This document shows positions 1 through 6,846 of a stretch of DNA of 7,115 nt, one piece after another. The stretch spans positions 1-7,115 of the forward strand of contig DHVJ01000038.1 in the NCBI GenBank assembly GCA_002412595.1, given 5' to 3'. Positions within the stretch are counted from its first letter, which is position 1; every line of letters begins with the position of its first letter. The notes beneath the pieces are model-generated. The model was not told the origin of the DNA. It made no database searches and was given only the letters and a program-made list of their open reading frames with translations. The stretch comes from Anaerolineaceae bacterium UBA5211 (GTDB lineage: Bacteria > Chloroflexota > Anaerolineae > Anaerolineales > Anaerolineaceae). The translations under genes and the position numbers were made by a program.

Positions 1-238
1 CAGCCTTTTGCAAGGTGGGAGCCAACTGGTCGGCCTGGCTGGGGGCCACGGCCAGCGCGTCCACTTTCGCGGAGATCTGCGCTTCAATGATGCGGATCTG
101 CCCTTCAATATCTGTCTCTTCGTTCGGGCCCAGGAAAGTTGCTTCGATGGTGGGATCATCGATCATAGCCTGATCCACACCCGCGCCAACCAGCTTCCAA
201 TAATCACTGGTGACGGCCTTCACCACCACGGCTACCTT
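1..238 (-). repeat. Direct repeat, second copy of the binding-domain start (partial)
   Basis: This stretch aligns without gaps to 871-1108 at an offset of exactly 870 bp (290 codons), so it is in frame with the first copy. I count 21 mismatches in about 237 bases, roughly 91% identity. It encodes residues 327-405 of the lipoprotein. Identity stops abruptly after 238, where the linker replaces the sequence that precedes copy 1. The repeat runs off the left edge, so its full length is unknown. Confidence 0.93.
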
Positions 239-1216
239 GAGAGGTTCAGCAGCGGTTACTGGTTGTGCATCTGGTTTGTAGGTGGTAATGTTATCAATAC
301 TGACAACATCCACGCCAGTGTTGACAAAAGACTCCACAGCCTCGCCGCGCGCAACAGCAGCAGCGGTCAGGGTGCCCAATTCGCCGATCTTACCGGGGAA
401 CTGCGCCACGGAACCGGAGAGTTCGCCAGCTTCAATCGAAGTCAGCGCATCCGGGGAGGCATCAAAGCCCACAATCACCAGCGATAATCCGGCGGATTTG
501 GCTGCGTTCAACGCGCCCAGGGCCATCTCATCATTGGTAGCATAGATGGCTTTCAGGTTGGGATTGGCAGTCAACAGGTTCTCGGCCACGGTCTGACCCT
601 TAGCGCGGTCGCTGTCAGCAGGCTGTACAGCTACAACCACCAGGCCGGCCGCTTCCAGAGCCTCGGTCGCGCCTTCTTCACGCAGATTGTGCACGGGATC
701 GCCGGCCGCACCGCGGATGATGGCAACTTCGTCGCCAGCTTGTAACTTGCCGGCAATGAATTCACCCGCCATGGTACCGCCCAACCGGTTGTCAGTGCCG
801 ACGAAGGCCGATTTGGCCTCGAAGGTATCGATGTTGGTGTCAATCAACACCACCGGGATACCGGCGTCCACAGCCTTTTGCAAGGTGGGAGCCAATTGAT
901 CAGCCTGGCTGGGAGCCACGGCCAGCGCATCCACTTTCGCGGAAATCTGCGCTTCAATAATACGGATCTGCCCTTCAATGTCCGTCTCTTCATTCGGACC
1001 CAGGAATTCCGCTTCGATAGTGGGATCATCGATCATAGCCTGATCCACACCCGCACCAACCAGCTTCCAATAATCACTGGTGACGGCCTTCACCACCACT
1101 GCCACTTTGACTGTGTCGCCAGAAGTGGTACTGGCAGCTTCTTTCGGGGCGCATGCACTAAAAGCCACAGCTGCTACGAGCAATAATGCTGCAAACTTGT
1201 AAACTTTCGAATTCAT
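1..1216 (-). CDS. CUT2-type sugar/cyclitol ABC transporter substrate-binding lipoprotein with tandem duplicated binding domain (C-terminus outside window)
   Basis: This gene encodes the extracellular binding protein that would deliver the ligand to the permease and ATPase encoded just upstream. The ATG at 1216 follows a strong GAGGAGG site. Residues 1-21 form a lipoprotein signal (K4, K7, then a hydrophobic Leu/Ala/Val stretch) ending in the lipobox FSAC with Cys22, so the mature protein should be membrane-anchored. Residues 37 to about 316 are a complete periplasmic-binding domain of the RbsB-like family (Peripla_BP_4). Typical segments are VAVVVKAVTSDYW near residue 38, VDALAVAPSQ near 95, AGIPVVLIDT near 118, then AIYATNDEMALGAL and VIVGFDASPDAL. 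After a linker at about 317-326 (AQPVTAAEPL) the same domain starts again at K327 and continues to the window edge. I checked the frame codon by codon between the copies and found no stop; 405 complete codons are visible, more than a usual 310-370 residue family member. The ligand is inferred from the neighbours to be inositol or a related compound. Confidence 0.9.
   Translation of the reverse strand, partial: MNSKVYKFAALLLVAAVAFSACAPKEAASTTSGDTVKVAVVVKAVTSDYWKLVGAGVDQAMIDDPTIEAEFLGPNEETDIEGQIRIIEAQISAKVDALAVAPSQADQLAPTLQKAVDAGIPVVLIDTNIDTFEAKSAFVGTDNRLGGTMAGEFIAGKLQAGDEVAIIRGAAGDPVHNLREEGATEALEAAGLVVVAVQPADSDRAKGQTVAENLLTANPNLKAIYATNDEMALGALNAAKSAGLSLVIVGFDASPDALTSIEAGELSGSVAQFPGKIGELGTLTAAAVARGEAVESFVNTGVDVVSIDNITTYKPDAQPVTAAEPLKVAVVVKAVTSDYWKLVGAGVDQAMIDDPTIEATFLGPNEETDIEGQIRIIEAQISAKVDALAVAPSQADQLAPTLQKA
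871..1108 (-). repeat. Direct repeat, first copy of the binding-domain start
   Basis: This is the partner of the repeat at 1-238, encoding residues 37-115 of the lipoprotein. The proteins are identical over 79 residues except for Glu70 here versus Thr360 in the second copy. Apart from that codon every nucleotide difference falls in a third codon position and is silent. The first copy probably continues as a homologous unit to about position 270, but the matching part of copy 2 is outside the window. Confidence 0.93.
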
Positions 1217-1220
1217 TTAT

Positions 1221-1227
1221 CCTCCTC
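1221..1227 (-). promoter_or_regulatory. Ribosome binding site of the binding-protein gene
   Basis: On the minus strand GAGGAGG lies four bases before the ATG at 1216-1214. It fixes the start of the lipoprotein and is the strongest correctly spaced site of its type in the window, fitting the need for excess binding protein relative to permease and ATPase. Confidence 0.85.
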
Positions 1228-1281
1228 AAATAGGTTAGTCATTATTTTTTTATGGATAGGAAATTTCTATTTTGTCAGGCA

Positions 1282-1290
1282 CACCTCCTT
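1282..1290 (-). promoter_or_regulatory. Orphan perfect Shine-Dalgarno sequence in the permease/binding-protein gap
   Basis: The minus strand reads AAGGAGGTG, a nine-base perfect complement to the 3' end of bacterial 16S rRNA. It lies 21 bases after the permease stop codon and about 65 bases before the start of the binding-protein gene. No reading frame of useful length begins near it: the GTG and nearby frames stop within about a dozen codons. It could be a non-translating Shine-Dalgarno element that stabilises the downstream mRNA, a ribosome standby site, or chance. The match is seen; the role is inference. Confidence 0.4.
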
Positions 1291-1310
1291 GGAAAATTTT
1301 TACGCTAACT

Positions 1311-2309
1311 TTATTGTTGCGCGCGTTGTCGAAGCATATCAATGGAAACTGCCCCAATGATGACCAATCCAATAGCAACGGTCTGCCATTCTGTTGGCAC
1401 GTTGAGTAATACCAATCCATTGCGCAGCACTGCGATCAGTAAAACGCCGATGGCCGTACCACCGATGGTTCCTGATCCGCCTGAAAAACTGGCACCGCCA
1501 ATGATCACTGCTGCGATGGCATCTGTCTCATACCCCACACCGGCATTGGGAAAACCGGAATTGGTGCGGCCTGCCAGCATTAAAGCCGCCAGCCCCGCTA
1601 ATAACCCGCTCAAGCTGTAAACAACCATCAGGGTTTTATTCACATTAATACCCGATAATCTGGCAGCAGAAACATTGCCGCCAACAGCATAAATATGACG
1701 ACCGAAAGGAGTTCTTGTCAAAAGGATGTGGAACAAAATATAAACAACAAATACGGCAATAAGTGCTACAGGAATCGGTCCAACAGAACCAGCCCCCAGA
1801 GTAAGTACCTCTGGAGCGCCTGCGCGGTCAAAGCCGGAAACCGGTGAAGAATCTGTAATGATCAACGCCAGACCTCTGGCGATATTTTGTGTGCCCAAAG
1901 TAGCAATAAAAGGATGCGGAAGATGTAATTTCGTCAGCAGAACGCCGTTGATCCAACCGAAGAAAGTTCCCATGGCCAAACAAGCCAACATTGCCACATA
2001 GGGATTAATACCCATTTTAATCGCCAGAATAGCCAGGGTGCACATGGATAGCGCCAAAATGGAACCAACGGACAGATCAATACCTGCCGTAATAATCGCT
2101 AACAACAATCCAACCGACAGGAAAGCATTCACCGTTGCTTGCCGGGCAATATTGGATAGGTTGGAACCGCTCAGGAACACATCCGAGGTAATTGACAGAA
2201 AGAGCACCAGGAAGATTAATCCAAAGAATGCTCCAAATCGGCCAAGAATGCTTCCTAAAGTTTTCTTTTTTCCGGGCTCAGATACTGCTTTGATTGTTTC
2301 ATTCACCAT
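1311..2309 (-). CDS. Sugar/cyclitol ABC transporter permease, RbsC family (CUT2)
   Basis: This 332-residue integral membrane protein is the translocation subunit and is expected to work as a homodimer. It belongs to the BPD_transp_2 family and has the usual length. After a short basic N-terminus, hydrophobic segments appear at roughly residues 27-41, 57-75, 83-98, 104-125, 131-151, 178-197, 226-246, 264-300 and 308-325. Family landmarks are GIDLSVGS at 76-83, the cytoplasmic loop PFGRHIYAVGGN...ARLSGI at 201-221 that contacts the ATPase, and the Gly-rich DAIAAVIIGGASFSGG segment starting at 263. The start codon lies inside the ATPase gene (11-bp overlap), with GGGAG nine bases upstream, so translation is probably coupled. 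A GTG immediately follows the ATG and is a possible alternative start. The substrate is not determined by the sequence alone; the iol genes suggest inositol. Confidence 0.93.
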   Translation of the reverse strand: MVNETIKAVSEPGKKKTLGSILGRFGAFFGLIFLVLFLSITSDVFLSGSNLSNIARQATVNAFLSVGLLLAIITAGIDLSVGSILALSMCTLAILAIKMGINPYVAMLACLAMGTFFGWINGVLLTKLHLPHPFIATLGTQNIARGLALIITDSSPVSGFDRAGAPEVLTLGAGSVGPIPVALIAVFVVYILFHILLTRTPFGRHIYAVGGNVSAARLSGINVNKTLMVVYSLSGLLAGLAALMLAGRTNSGFPNAGVGYETDAIAAVIIGGASFSGGSGTIGGTAIGVLLIAVLRNGLVLLNVPTEWQTVAIGLVIIGAVSIDMLRQRAQQ

Positions 2310-3873
2310 AGTTATTTACTCCCATTGCTGCGGATAATATTTTCTCCTGCGTTGCTTCCTCACATTTAAATTCACTTACTAATTGACCTTGATGCATCAC
2401 CAGGATACGGTCGCTCATGCCCAACAATTCAGGCATCTCTGAGGAAACCATGATGACTGCCACACCATTTTGCACCAATTCATTCATCAGGTTATAAACT
2501 TCCACTTTGGCACCCACATCAATGCCACGCGTGGGTTCATCAAAGATCAGGATTTGTGATTGGCTGGCCAGCCACTTGGCCAAGACTACTTTTTGCTGGT
2601 TGCCACCGCTCAAATCCTGGGCCTTTTTCTCAATACTGGGTGTCAGAATACGCAGTTTATCTATGAAATCTTTCACCTTCAGCTTTTCAGCATTGAGTTG
2701 CAGCATGCCGTGCCGCATCAATTTATCCAGACTGGCCATGCTGACATTCTGCTTGACCGACAGCAACAGCACCAAACCTTCATATTTACGGTCCTCCGGC
2801 AGTAACCCCATGCCAGCTTTAATTGCAGATTGAGGTGAGCTGATATTAATCTCTTTACCATTAATAAAAATCTTCCCGCTGTCAATTGGGTCGGCACCGA
2901 AAATTGCCTTGACGAGTTCGGTACGTCCCGCTCCAACCAAGCCCGAAATACCCAACACTTCTCCTGCGTAAGCAGAAAAGCTGATATCTTTTAGTACTCC
3001 CTCACGGTTTAAATTTTCAACGCGCAGGATTTCTTTACCCCGTATGGCTTTCACCTTGGGATACTGCTGGTCTAATGTGCGTCCAACCATTAATTGGATC
3101 AATTCATCTTTACTAGTATGTTTGGGGTCAATGGTCGCCACATAATTTCCATCCCGCAGTACTGTACCGCGATCACAAATTTCAAAGACCTCATCCAGGT
3201 GATGGGAGATATAAATAATGGATACGCCTTTCTTCTTCAATGTTTGAATGACCGAGAAGAGTTGATCGATCTCATTTTTCGAGAGCGCACTGGTCGGCTC
3301 ATCCATGATGAGTAACTTGGCATTCAGCGATAATGCTTTGGCGATTTCCACCATCTGCTGGCTGGCCACACCCAAGCCTGCTACCGGCCGCTTGGGATCA
3401 AAATCCAGATTTAATTCCTCCAGCAATTCATGCGACTTTTTGTGCATTTCCGCCCAATCGATCAAATGCAAAGTCTTATTAATCAGCGGCTCACGACCCA
3501 GCCAGATATTCTCCGAGATGCTTAATTGGGGAACCAGATTAAATTCTTGATAAATAATGGCAATACCCAGGTCTTCGGAATCCTTGGGTTTATTGATCTC
3601 CACCTTTTTACCCCGCCAATATATTTCTCCCTCATCCTTCACGTAAGCCCCAGAAAGGATCTTCATCAAGGTTGATTTGCCCGCGCCATTTTCGCCGACC
3701 AGACCATGGACTTCTCCTTCGCGGACATTCAAATGGACATCATTGAGTGCCTTAACTCCCGGGAAACTCTTGCTGATCCCCACCAGGCGGAGGAATCCAT
3801 CGGCTTTTTCTATTTTTGTGGTATTTGAATTGTCAACCAAATCCTCACTCCTATATTGATTTTTTGTCGGCAT
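2299..3873 (-). CDS. Sugar/cyclitol ABC transporter ATP-binding protein, RbsA/MglA family (CUT2), two fused nucleotide-binding domains
   Basis: This protein powers import through the permease encoded next. With the ATG at 3873 it has 524 residues. NBD1 shows Walker A GENGAGKST at 60-68, a Q-loop near 109, a degenerate signature (GLGVASQQMVEIAKAL, 166-181), Walker B LLIMDEP at 187-193 and H-loop His224. NBD2 has a degenerate Walker A (GLVGAGRTEL, 311-320, Arg for Lys), a canonical signature LSGGNQQ from 421 and Walker B ILIFDEPTRGID. The Arg-substituted second Walker A and SSE in place of the H-loop are normal for this family. The chosen ATG overlaps the iolD stop as TAATG. An in-frame ATG at 3912 lies inside iolD, and an in-frame TTG at 3840 has AGGAG seven bases upstream. 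Homology begins only near FLRLVGISKSFPG, so the N-terminus is uncertain by up to 35 residues. Confidence 0.93.
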   Translation of the reverse strand: MPTKNQYRSEDLVDNSNTTKIEKADGFLRLVGISKSFPGVKALNDVHLNVREGEVHGLVGENGAGKSTLMKILSGAYVKDEGEIYWRGKKVEINKPKDSEDLGIAIIYQEFNLVPQLSISENIWLGREPLINKTLHLIDWAEMHKKSHELLEELNLDFDPKRPVAGLGVASQQMVEIAKALSLNAKLLIMDEPTSALSKNEIDQLFSVIQTLKKKGVSIIYISHHLDEVFEICDRGTVLRDGNYVATIDPKHTSKDELIQLMVGRTLDQQYPKVKAIRGKEILRVENLNREGVLKDISFSAYAGEVLGISGLVGAGRTELVKAIFGADPIDSGKIFINGKEINISSPQSAIKAGMGLLPEDRKYEGLVLLLSVKQNVSMASLDKLMRHGMLQLNAEKLKVKDFIDKLRILTPSIEKKAQDLSGGNQQKVVLAKWLASQSQILIFDEPTRGIDVGAKVEVYNLMNELVQNGVAVIMVSSEMPELLGMSDRILVMHQGQLVSEFKCEEATQEKILSAAMGVNNYGE

Positions 3874-5759
3874 TAAAAGAAAAACCGTTCCTTTTTTCGC
3901 ATTGTTTCCCATTCTTTGCGGGCTTCCTCAACAGTCGGCATCTCACTAACCTCAGCTACCTGCACATCCCACCAACTTTCGTAGCCGGGCACATTCACGT
4001 AACGGTCATTGCGGATATAAATCAAGGTCGTGCGGTTGTTTTCACGCGCGGTTTGAATTGCTGCGGCGTAATCCGCGGAGGTTTTGCAGGTAATCACTTC
4101 CGCACCCAAACTGCGCGCGTTGGCGACAAAATCAATGGGAAGTTTTTCCACTGAATCCCCCGCCGAATCTCCCGCGAGTTGGTTCTCCTGGGGAAATACA
4201 AAACGCGTACCGAAGCCATCCTGCCCCAACGAACGGCTCAAGGAACCAATGCTCTTAAAACCGCCGTTATCCCACAGGATAATGATCAACTTATAACCTT
4301 CCTGCACCGAAGTGGCGATATCGGAAGACAGCATCAGGTAACTGCCATCGCCCACAATCACATACACCTCACGCTCCGGCGCGGCCATTTTGGCGCCCAA
4401 ACCACCAGCAATTTCATACCCCATACAGGAATATCCGTATTCCAGATGGAAATTCTTGGGATGGCGCGCCCGCCACAATTTATGCAGGTCGCCCGGCATA
4501 CTGCCGGCGGCATTCACCATGATCGCGTCCGGCGACGATAATTCGTTCAATAAACCGATCAATTCGCCCTGGCTGGGCAGCGGCTGGTTGCGGATAGCAT
4601 AGATGCGTTCCACTTCTGCTTCCCAATTTTTATGCAGTTGGATGGCTTCCTGGCGATAGGCTTCATCGACCGAATAATCACCCAGCGCAGCCAGTAATTC
4701 TTCCAAAGTCACACGCGCATCCCCCACCAGCATCAGACCGAAATGCTTGCTGGCATCAAACTCAGCCACATTAATATTGATAAAACGCACATGCGGGTTC
4801 TGAAAAGCCGTTTTGGATGCCGTGGTGAAATCGCTGTAGCGCGTGCCAATGCCAATCACCAGATCCGCTTCCCTGGCAATGCGGTTGGCGGCCAGCGTGC
4901 CGGTGGCGCCTACTCCACCCAGGCAAAGCGGGTGATCGTAGCGCAGGCTGCCTTTGCCGGCCATGCTCTCGCCTACCGGAACACAGGTGCTATCCACAAA
5001 TTTGCGCAGTGCTTCCGCCGCGCCGGAATAGATCAGTCCGCCGCCCGCCACGATCATGGGCCGCTTACTGCCGCGGATCATTTCTACCGCTTTGGAAAGG
5101 GCCTGCGCATCCGGGCGTTGGCGGCCAATGTGCCAAATTCGTTTTTCAAAGAATTCCACCGGATAATCAAAAGCTTCTGTCTGCACATCTTGCGGCAGCG
5201 CCAGCGTCACAGCGCCGGTATCCACCGGGCTGGTGAGCACGCGCAAAGCGGCCGGCAGCGCCGTCAGAATCTGATCGGGGCGGTTGATGCGGTCCCAATA
5301 GCGGCTGACCGGGCGGAAACAGTCATTCACAGATACATCCTGCGAAGCCTGGAACTCCAATTGCTGCAGCACAGGGGCCACGTTGCGCCTTGCGAAAATG
5401 TCGCCCGGCAGCAGCAGAACGGGTAAGTGATTGATTGTAGCCAAAGCTGCCCCAGTAACCATGTTGGTCGCCCCGGGTCCGATGGAAGAAGTACACACAA
5501 AGGTCTGCAAGCGGTCTTTTACCTTGGCGTAAGCACTGGCCGCATGCACCATGGCTTGTTCATTGCGAACCTGATAATAGCGAAAGTCCGGGTTTTGTTG
5601 GAGCGCCTGGCCAATGCCGGCCACATTACCATGCCCGAATATACCAAAACAGCCTGCAAAAACAGGCTGTTCAATTCCATCGCGTTCACTGTATTGGTTT
5701 TTTAGGAAGGTAATGACAGCTTGCGCCATCGTCATCCGTCGGGTCTTGCCTTCGGTCAT
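3873..5759 (-). CDS. iolD: 3D-(3,5/4)-trihydroxycyclohexane-1,2-dione hydrolase
   Basis: This ThDP-dependent cytosolic enzyme hydrolytically opens the ring of 3D-(3,5/4)-trihydroxycyclohexane-1,2-dione (from IolE) to 5-deoxy-D-glucuronate. The 628-residue length is close to the about 637 residues of Bacillus IolD. The N-terminal pyrimidine-binding domain carries FGIFGHGNVAGIGQAL at 38-53 and the catalytic Glu67 in VRNEQ, followed by TSSIGPGATNMVTGAA. A central domain follows (VAGGGLIYSG near 237, GIGTRYSDF near 303). The C-terminal ThDP domain contains HLEYGYSCMGYEIAGGLG and the cofactor motif GDGS at 470-473 ending at Asn498. The C-terminus keeps GYESWWDVQVAEVSE, which is typical of IolD rather than of acetolactate synthases. 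I chose the ATG at 5759 because GGAGGA stands four bases before it; the longer frame from 5858 would overlap iolB and adds unrelated residues. The gene starts 19 bp after iolB. Confidence 0.96.
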   Translation of the reverse strand: MTEGKTRRMTMAQAVITFLKNQYSERDGIEQPVFAGCFGIFGHGNVAGIGQALQQNPDFRYYQVRNEQAMVHAASAYAKVKDRLQTFVCTSSIGPGATNMVTGAALATINHLPVLLLPGDIFARRNVAPVLQQLEFQASQDVSVNDCFRPVSRYWDRINRPDQILTALPAALRVLTSPVDTGAVTLALPQDVQTEAFDYPVEFFEKRIWHIGRQRPDAQALSKAVEMIRGSKRPMIVAGGGLIYSGAAEALRKFVDSTCVPVGESMAGKGSLRYDHPLCLGGVGATGTLAANRIAREADLVIGIGTRYSDFTTASKTAFQNPHVRFININVAEFDASKHFGLMLVGDARVTLEELLAALGDYSVDEAYRQEAIQLHKNWEAEVERIYAIRNQPLPSQGELIGLLNELSSPDAIMVNAAGSMPGDLHKLWRARHPKNFHLEYGYSCMGYEIAGGLGAKMAAPEREVYVIVGDGSYLMLSSDIATSVQEGYKLIIILWDNGGFKSIGSLSRSLGQDGFGTRFVFPQENQLAGDSAGDSVEKLPIDFVANARSLGAEVITCKTSADYAAAIQTARENNRTTLIYIRNDRYVNVPGYESWWDVQVAEVSEMPTVEEARKEWETMRKKERFFF

Positions 5760-5762
5760 CTT

Positions 5763-5768
5763 TCCTCC
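5763..5768 (-). promoter_or_regulatory. Ribosome binding site deciding the iolD start
   Basis: The minus strand reads GGAGGA followed by AAG and then the ATG at 5759. No comparable site precedes the in-frame ATGs near 5858, which lie inside iolB. This supports the 628-residue IolD. Confidence 0.85.
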
Positions 5769-5778
5769 GTGTGCGAAT

Positions 5779-6675
5779 TTATTTAATTGGGTAAATCGGA
5801 AGCCGCGAATCGACGCTGCGGTAGGAATCTTTAACCCAGGCAAAATCCGGGTCATCATGCGATGTCAATACCTGATCGGATCCGGCTAAAATATTCAAAT
5901 AATAGGCAGTGTATCCGGGCGGACTGGAGACCGGATGATAGCCTTCCGGCACCAGGGCAATATCATCGTTGTGCAGCACCAGGGCCGCATCGAAACCTTT
6001 ACCTGCCAGTGCCAAAGGAGAATCCGCGCCGGTATAAACGCGCTGCAAAGCATAGCCCTCCGGCCGGTCGATTTTATAATAATAGATCTCGTCTAGGTCG
6101 GCTTCCAGCAATTTGCCATCCGCGGAAACCTTGCGATTGTCGTGTTTATGCGGCGGATAGCTGGACCAATTCCCGCTGGGTGTATAGACCTCGACCACCA
6201 CCAGATGCTCGCAGGCAAAACCGGGCGGAATAATATCGTTGATCTGGCGGGTAGCATGATCCCCGCCGCGTACTTCCATATGCACATCATCCGGCGTAAT
6301 TAATTGCGCCGGGAATTTTTTGGTTGCGGGAGCGGTAGCCAGTGCAAACTCGCAATCGGATTCTGCAACGATTTCGTATTGTGAATCGAGGGGGAGATAA
6401 AGGGCGAAGGGCAAACCGGAAAATACACTGCTGCGTTTGCCAATCGATTTCCAGGTTCCCTGGTCGGAATTTACACTGATTGTGCCGGAGAGAATCACCA
6501 ACGCTGTTTCTTTACCAGCCGACACGCTCTTCCACTGCTTCCCTTTTGCCAGACGGCGCACCTGAAAATCGATGGTTTGCCAGCCCGCCTGTTCGCAATC
6601 AACACTGACGATTACATCCGGGTCATCCGAAGTTTGGGGGTGTACGATTAATGATCTCTCATCATATTGCCGCAT
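5779..6675 (-). CDS. iolB: 5-deoxy-glucuronate isomerase
   Basis: IolB converts 5-deoxy-D-glucuronate, the IolD product, to 5-dehydro-2-deoxy-D-gluconate, the substrate of IolC kinase. The 298-residue protein is a two-part cupin of the KduI/IolB family. The C-terminal cupin holds the expected metal ligands: His176 and His178 in SSYPPHKHD, Glu196 in DEIYYY and His247 in PEGYHPV. The stretch ISPP-like AYYLN near 258 and the DPDFAWVKDSY tail near 275 also match the family as I recall it. The ATG at 6675 has GAGG five bases upstream, and the leader from the predicted promoter is about 80 bases. It is the first structural gene of the operon, and iolD follows after 19 bp, so the enzymes for consecutive reactions are made together. 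A KduI-type role on a uronate is less likely given iolD next to it. Confidence 0.95.
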   Translation of the reverse strand: MRQYDERSLIVHPQTSDDPDVIVSVDCEQAGWQTIDFQVRRLAKGKQWKSVSAGKETALVILSGTISVNSDQGTWKSIGKRSSVFSGLPFALYLPLDSQYEIVAESDCEFALATAPATKKFPAQLITPDDVHMEVRGGDHATRQINDIIPPGFACEHLVVVEVYTPSGNWSSYPPHKHDNRKVSADGKLLEADLDEIYYYKIDRPEGYALQRVYTGADSPLALAGKGFDAALVLHNDDIALVPEGYHPVSSPPGYTAYYLNILAGSDQVLTSHDDPDFAWVKDSYRSVDSRLPIYPIK

Positions 6676-6744
6676 CTCTGCCTCACTTTTTTGCTATTAA
6701 GGGGAAAAAACCATTCGAGCGACATAATTCCCGACCCATATTAT

Positions 6745-6764
6745 TAATGCACACGTGAACATTA
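6745..6764. promoter_or_regulatory. Candidate operator: 20-bp imperfect palindrome over the -10 and start-site region
   Basis: The plus strand reads TAATGCACACGTGAACATTA. It is centred on CACGTG at 6752-6757, and eight of ten positions in each half match the other half; only two pairs break symmetry. A palindrome with a central CG is typical of LacI-family operators. It overlaps the -10 hexamer (6761-6766) and the expected start point, so a bound repressor would block initiation. The LacI-type gene just upstream is the natural candidate, with the inducer an inositol-related compound. Binding itself is inference. Confidence 0.6.
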
Positions 6765-6788
6765 TACATGATTTCCCCCGAAAGTCAA
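6761..6788 (-). promoter_or_regulatory. Sigma-70/SigA-type promoter of the iolB-iolD-ABC operon
   Basis: On the minus strand the -35 box TTGACT (6788-6783) matches consensus at five of six bases. The -10 box TATAAT (6766-6761) is perfect. The spacer is 16 bases. Transcription would start at about 6753-6755, giving a leader of roughly 80 bases before iolB. No other promoter of similar quality is seen upstream of the later genes, so this one probably drives all five. Confidence 0.75.
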
Positions 6789-6846
6789 TAATTGAACCTT
6801 AAAAAAGCACTGAATCGTTATCAGGTTCGCCATGCAAGCAATTTTT

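Noticed and set aside
8..487. Plus-strand open frame of 159 codons, and a similar one at 878-1186
   Set aside because: Both are antisense to the binding-protein gene, and they resemble each other only because they lie opposite the two repeat copies. The silent-site divergence fits the minus-strand frame.
1213..1242. Nine-codon minus-strand frame (MTNLFEEDK) whose TGA overlaps the lipoprotein ATG as ATGA
   Set aside because: It looks like a translation-coupling leader, but it has no ribosome binding site of its own, and its codons mostly spell the Shine-Dalgarno sequence of the real gene. Probably chance.
1254..1272. AT-rich near-palindrome (ATAG...CTAT around AAATTT) in the permease/binding-protein gap
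   Set aside because: Only four paired bases at the ends and no T-run after it; too weak to call a terminator or attenuator.
4743..5426. Plus-strand open frame of 227 codons
   Set aside because: It lies entirely opposite iolD, whose motifs are unambiguous. The translation shows no recognisable domain and has the Arg/His/Ala-rich look of an antisense shadow.
3873..5759. Acetolactate synthase or another ThDP decarboxylase instead of IolD
   Set aside because: The SWWDVQVAEVSE tail, the FGHGNVAGIGQAL N-terminus and adjacency to iolB fit IolD specifically.
5759..5858. N-terminal extension of IolD by 33 residues from an upstream ATG
   Set aside because: It overlaps the end of iolB, lacks a ribosome binding site, and the added residues do not resemble IolD. 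The ATG at 5759 has a strong site and a family-like length.
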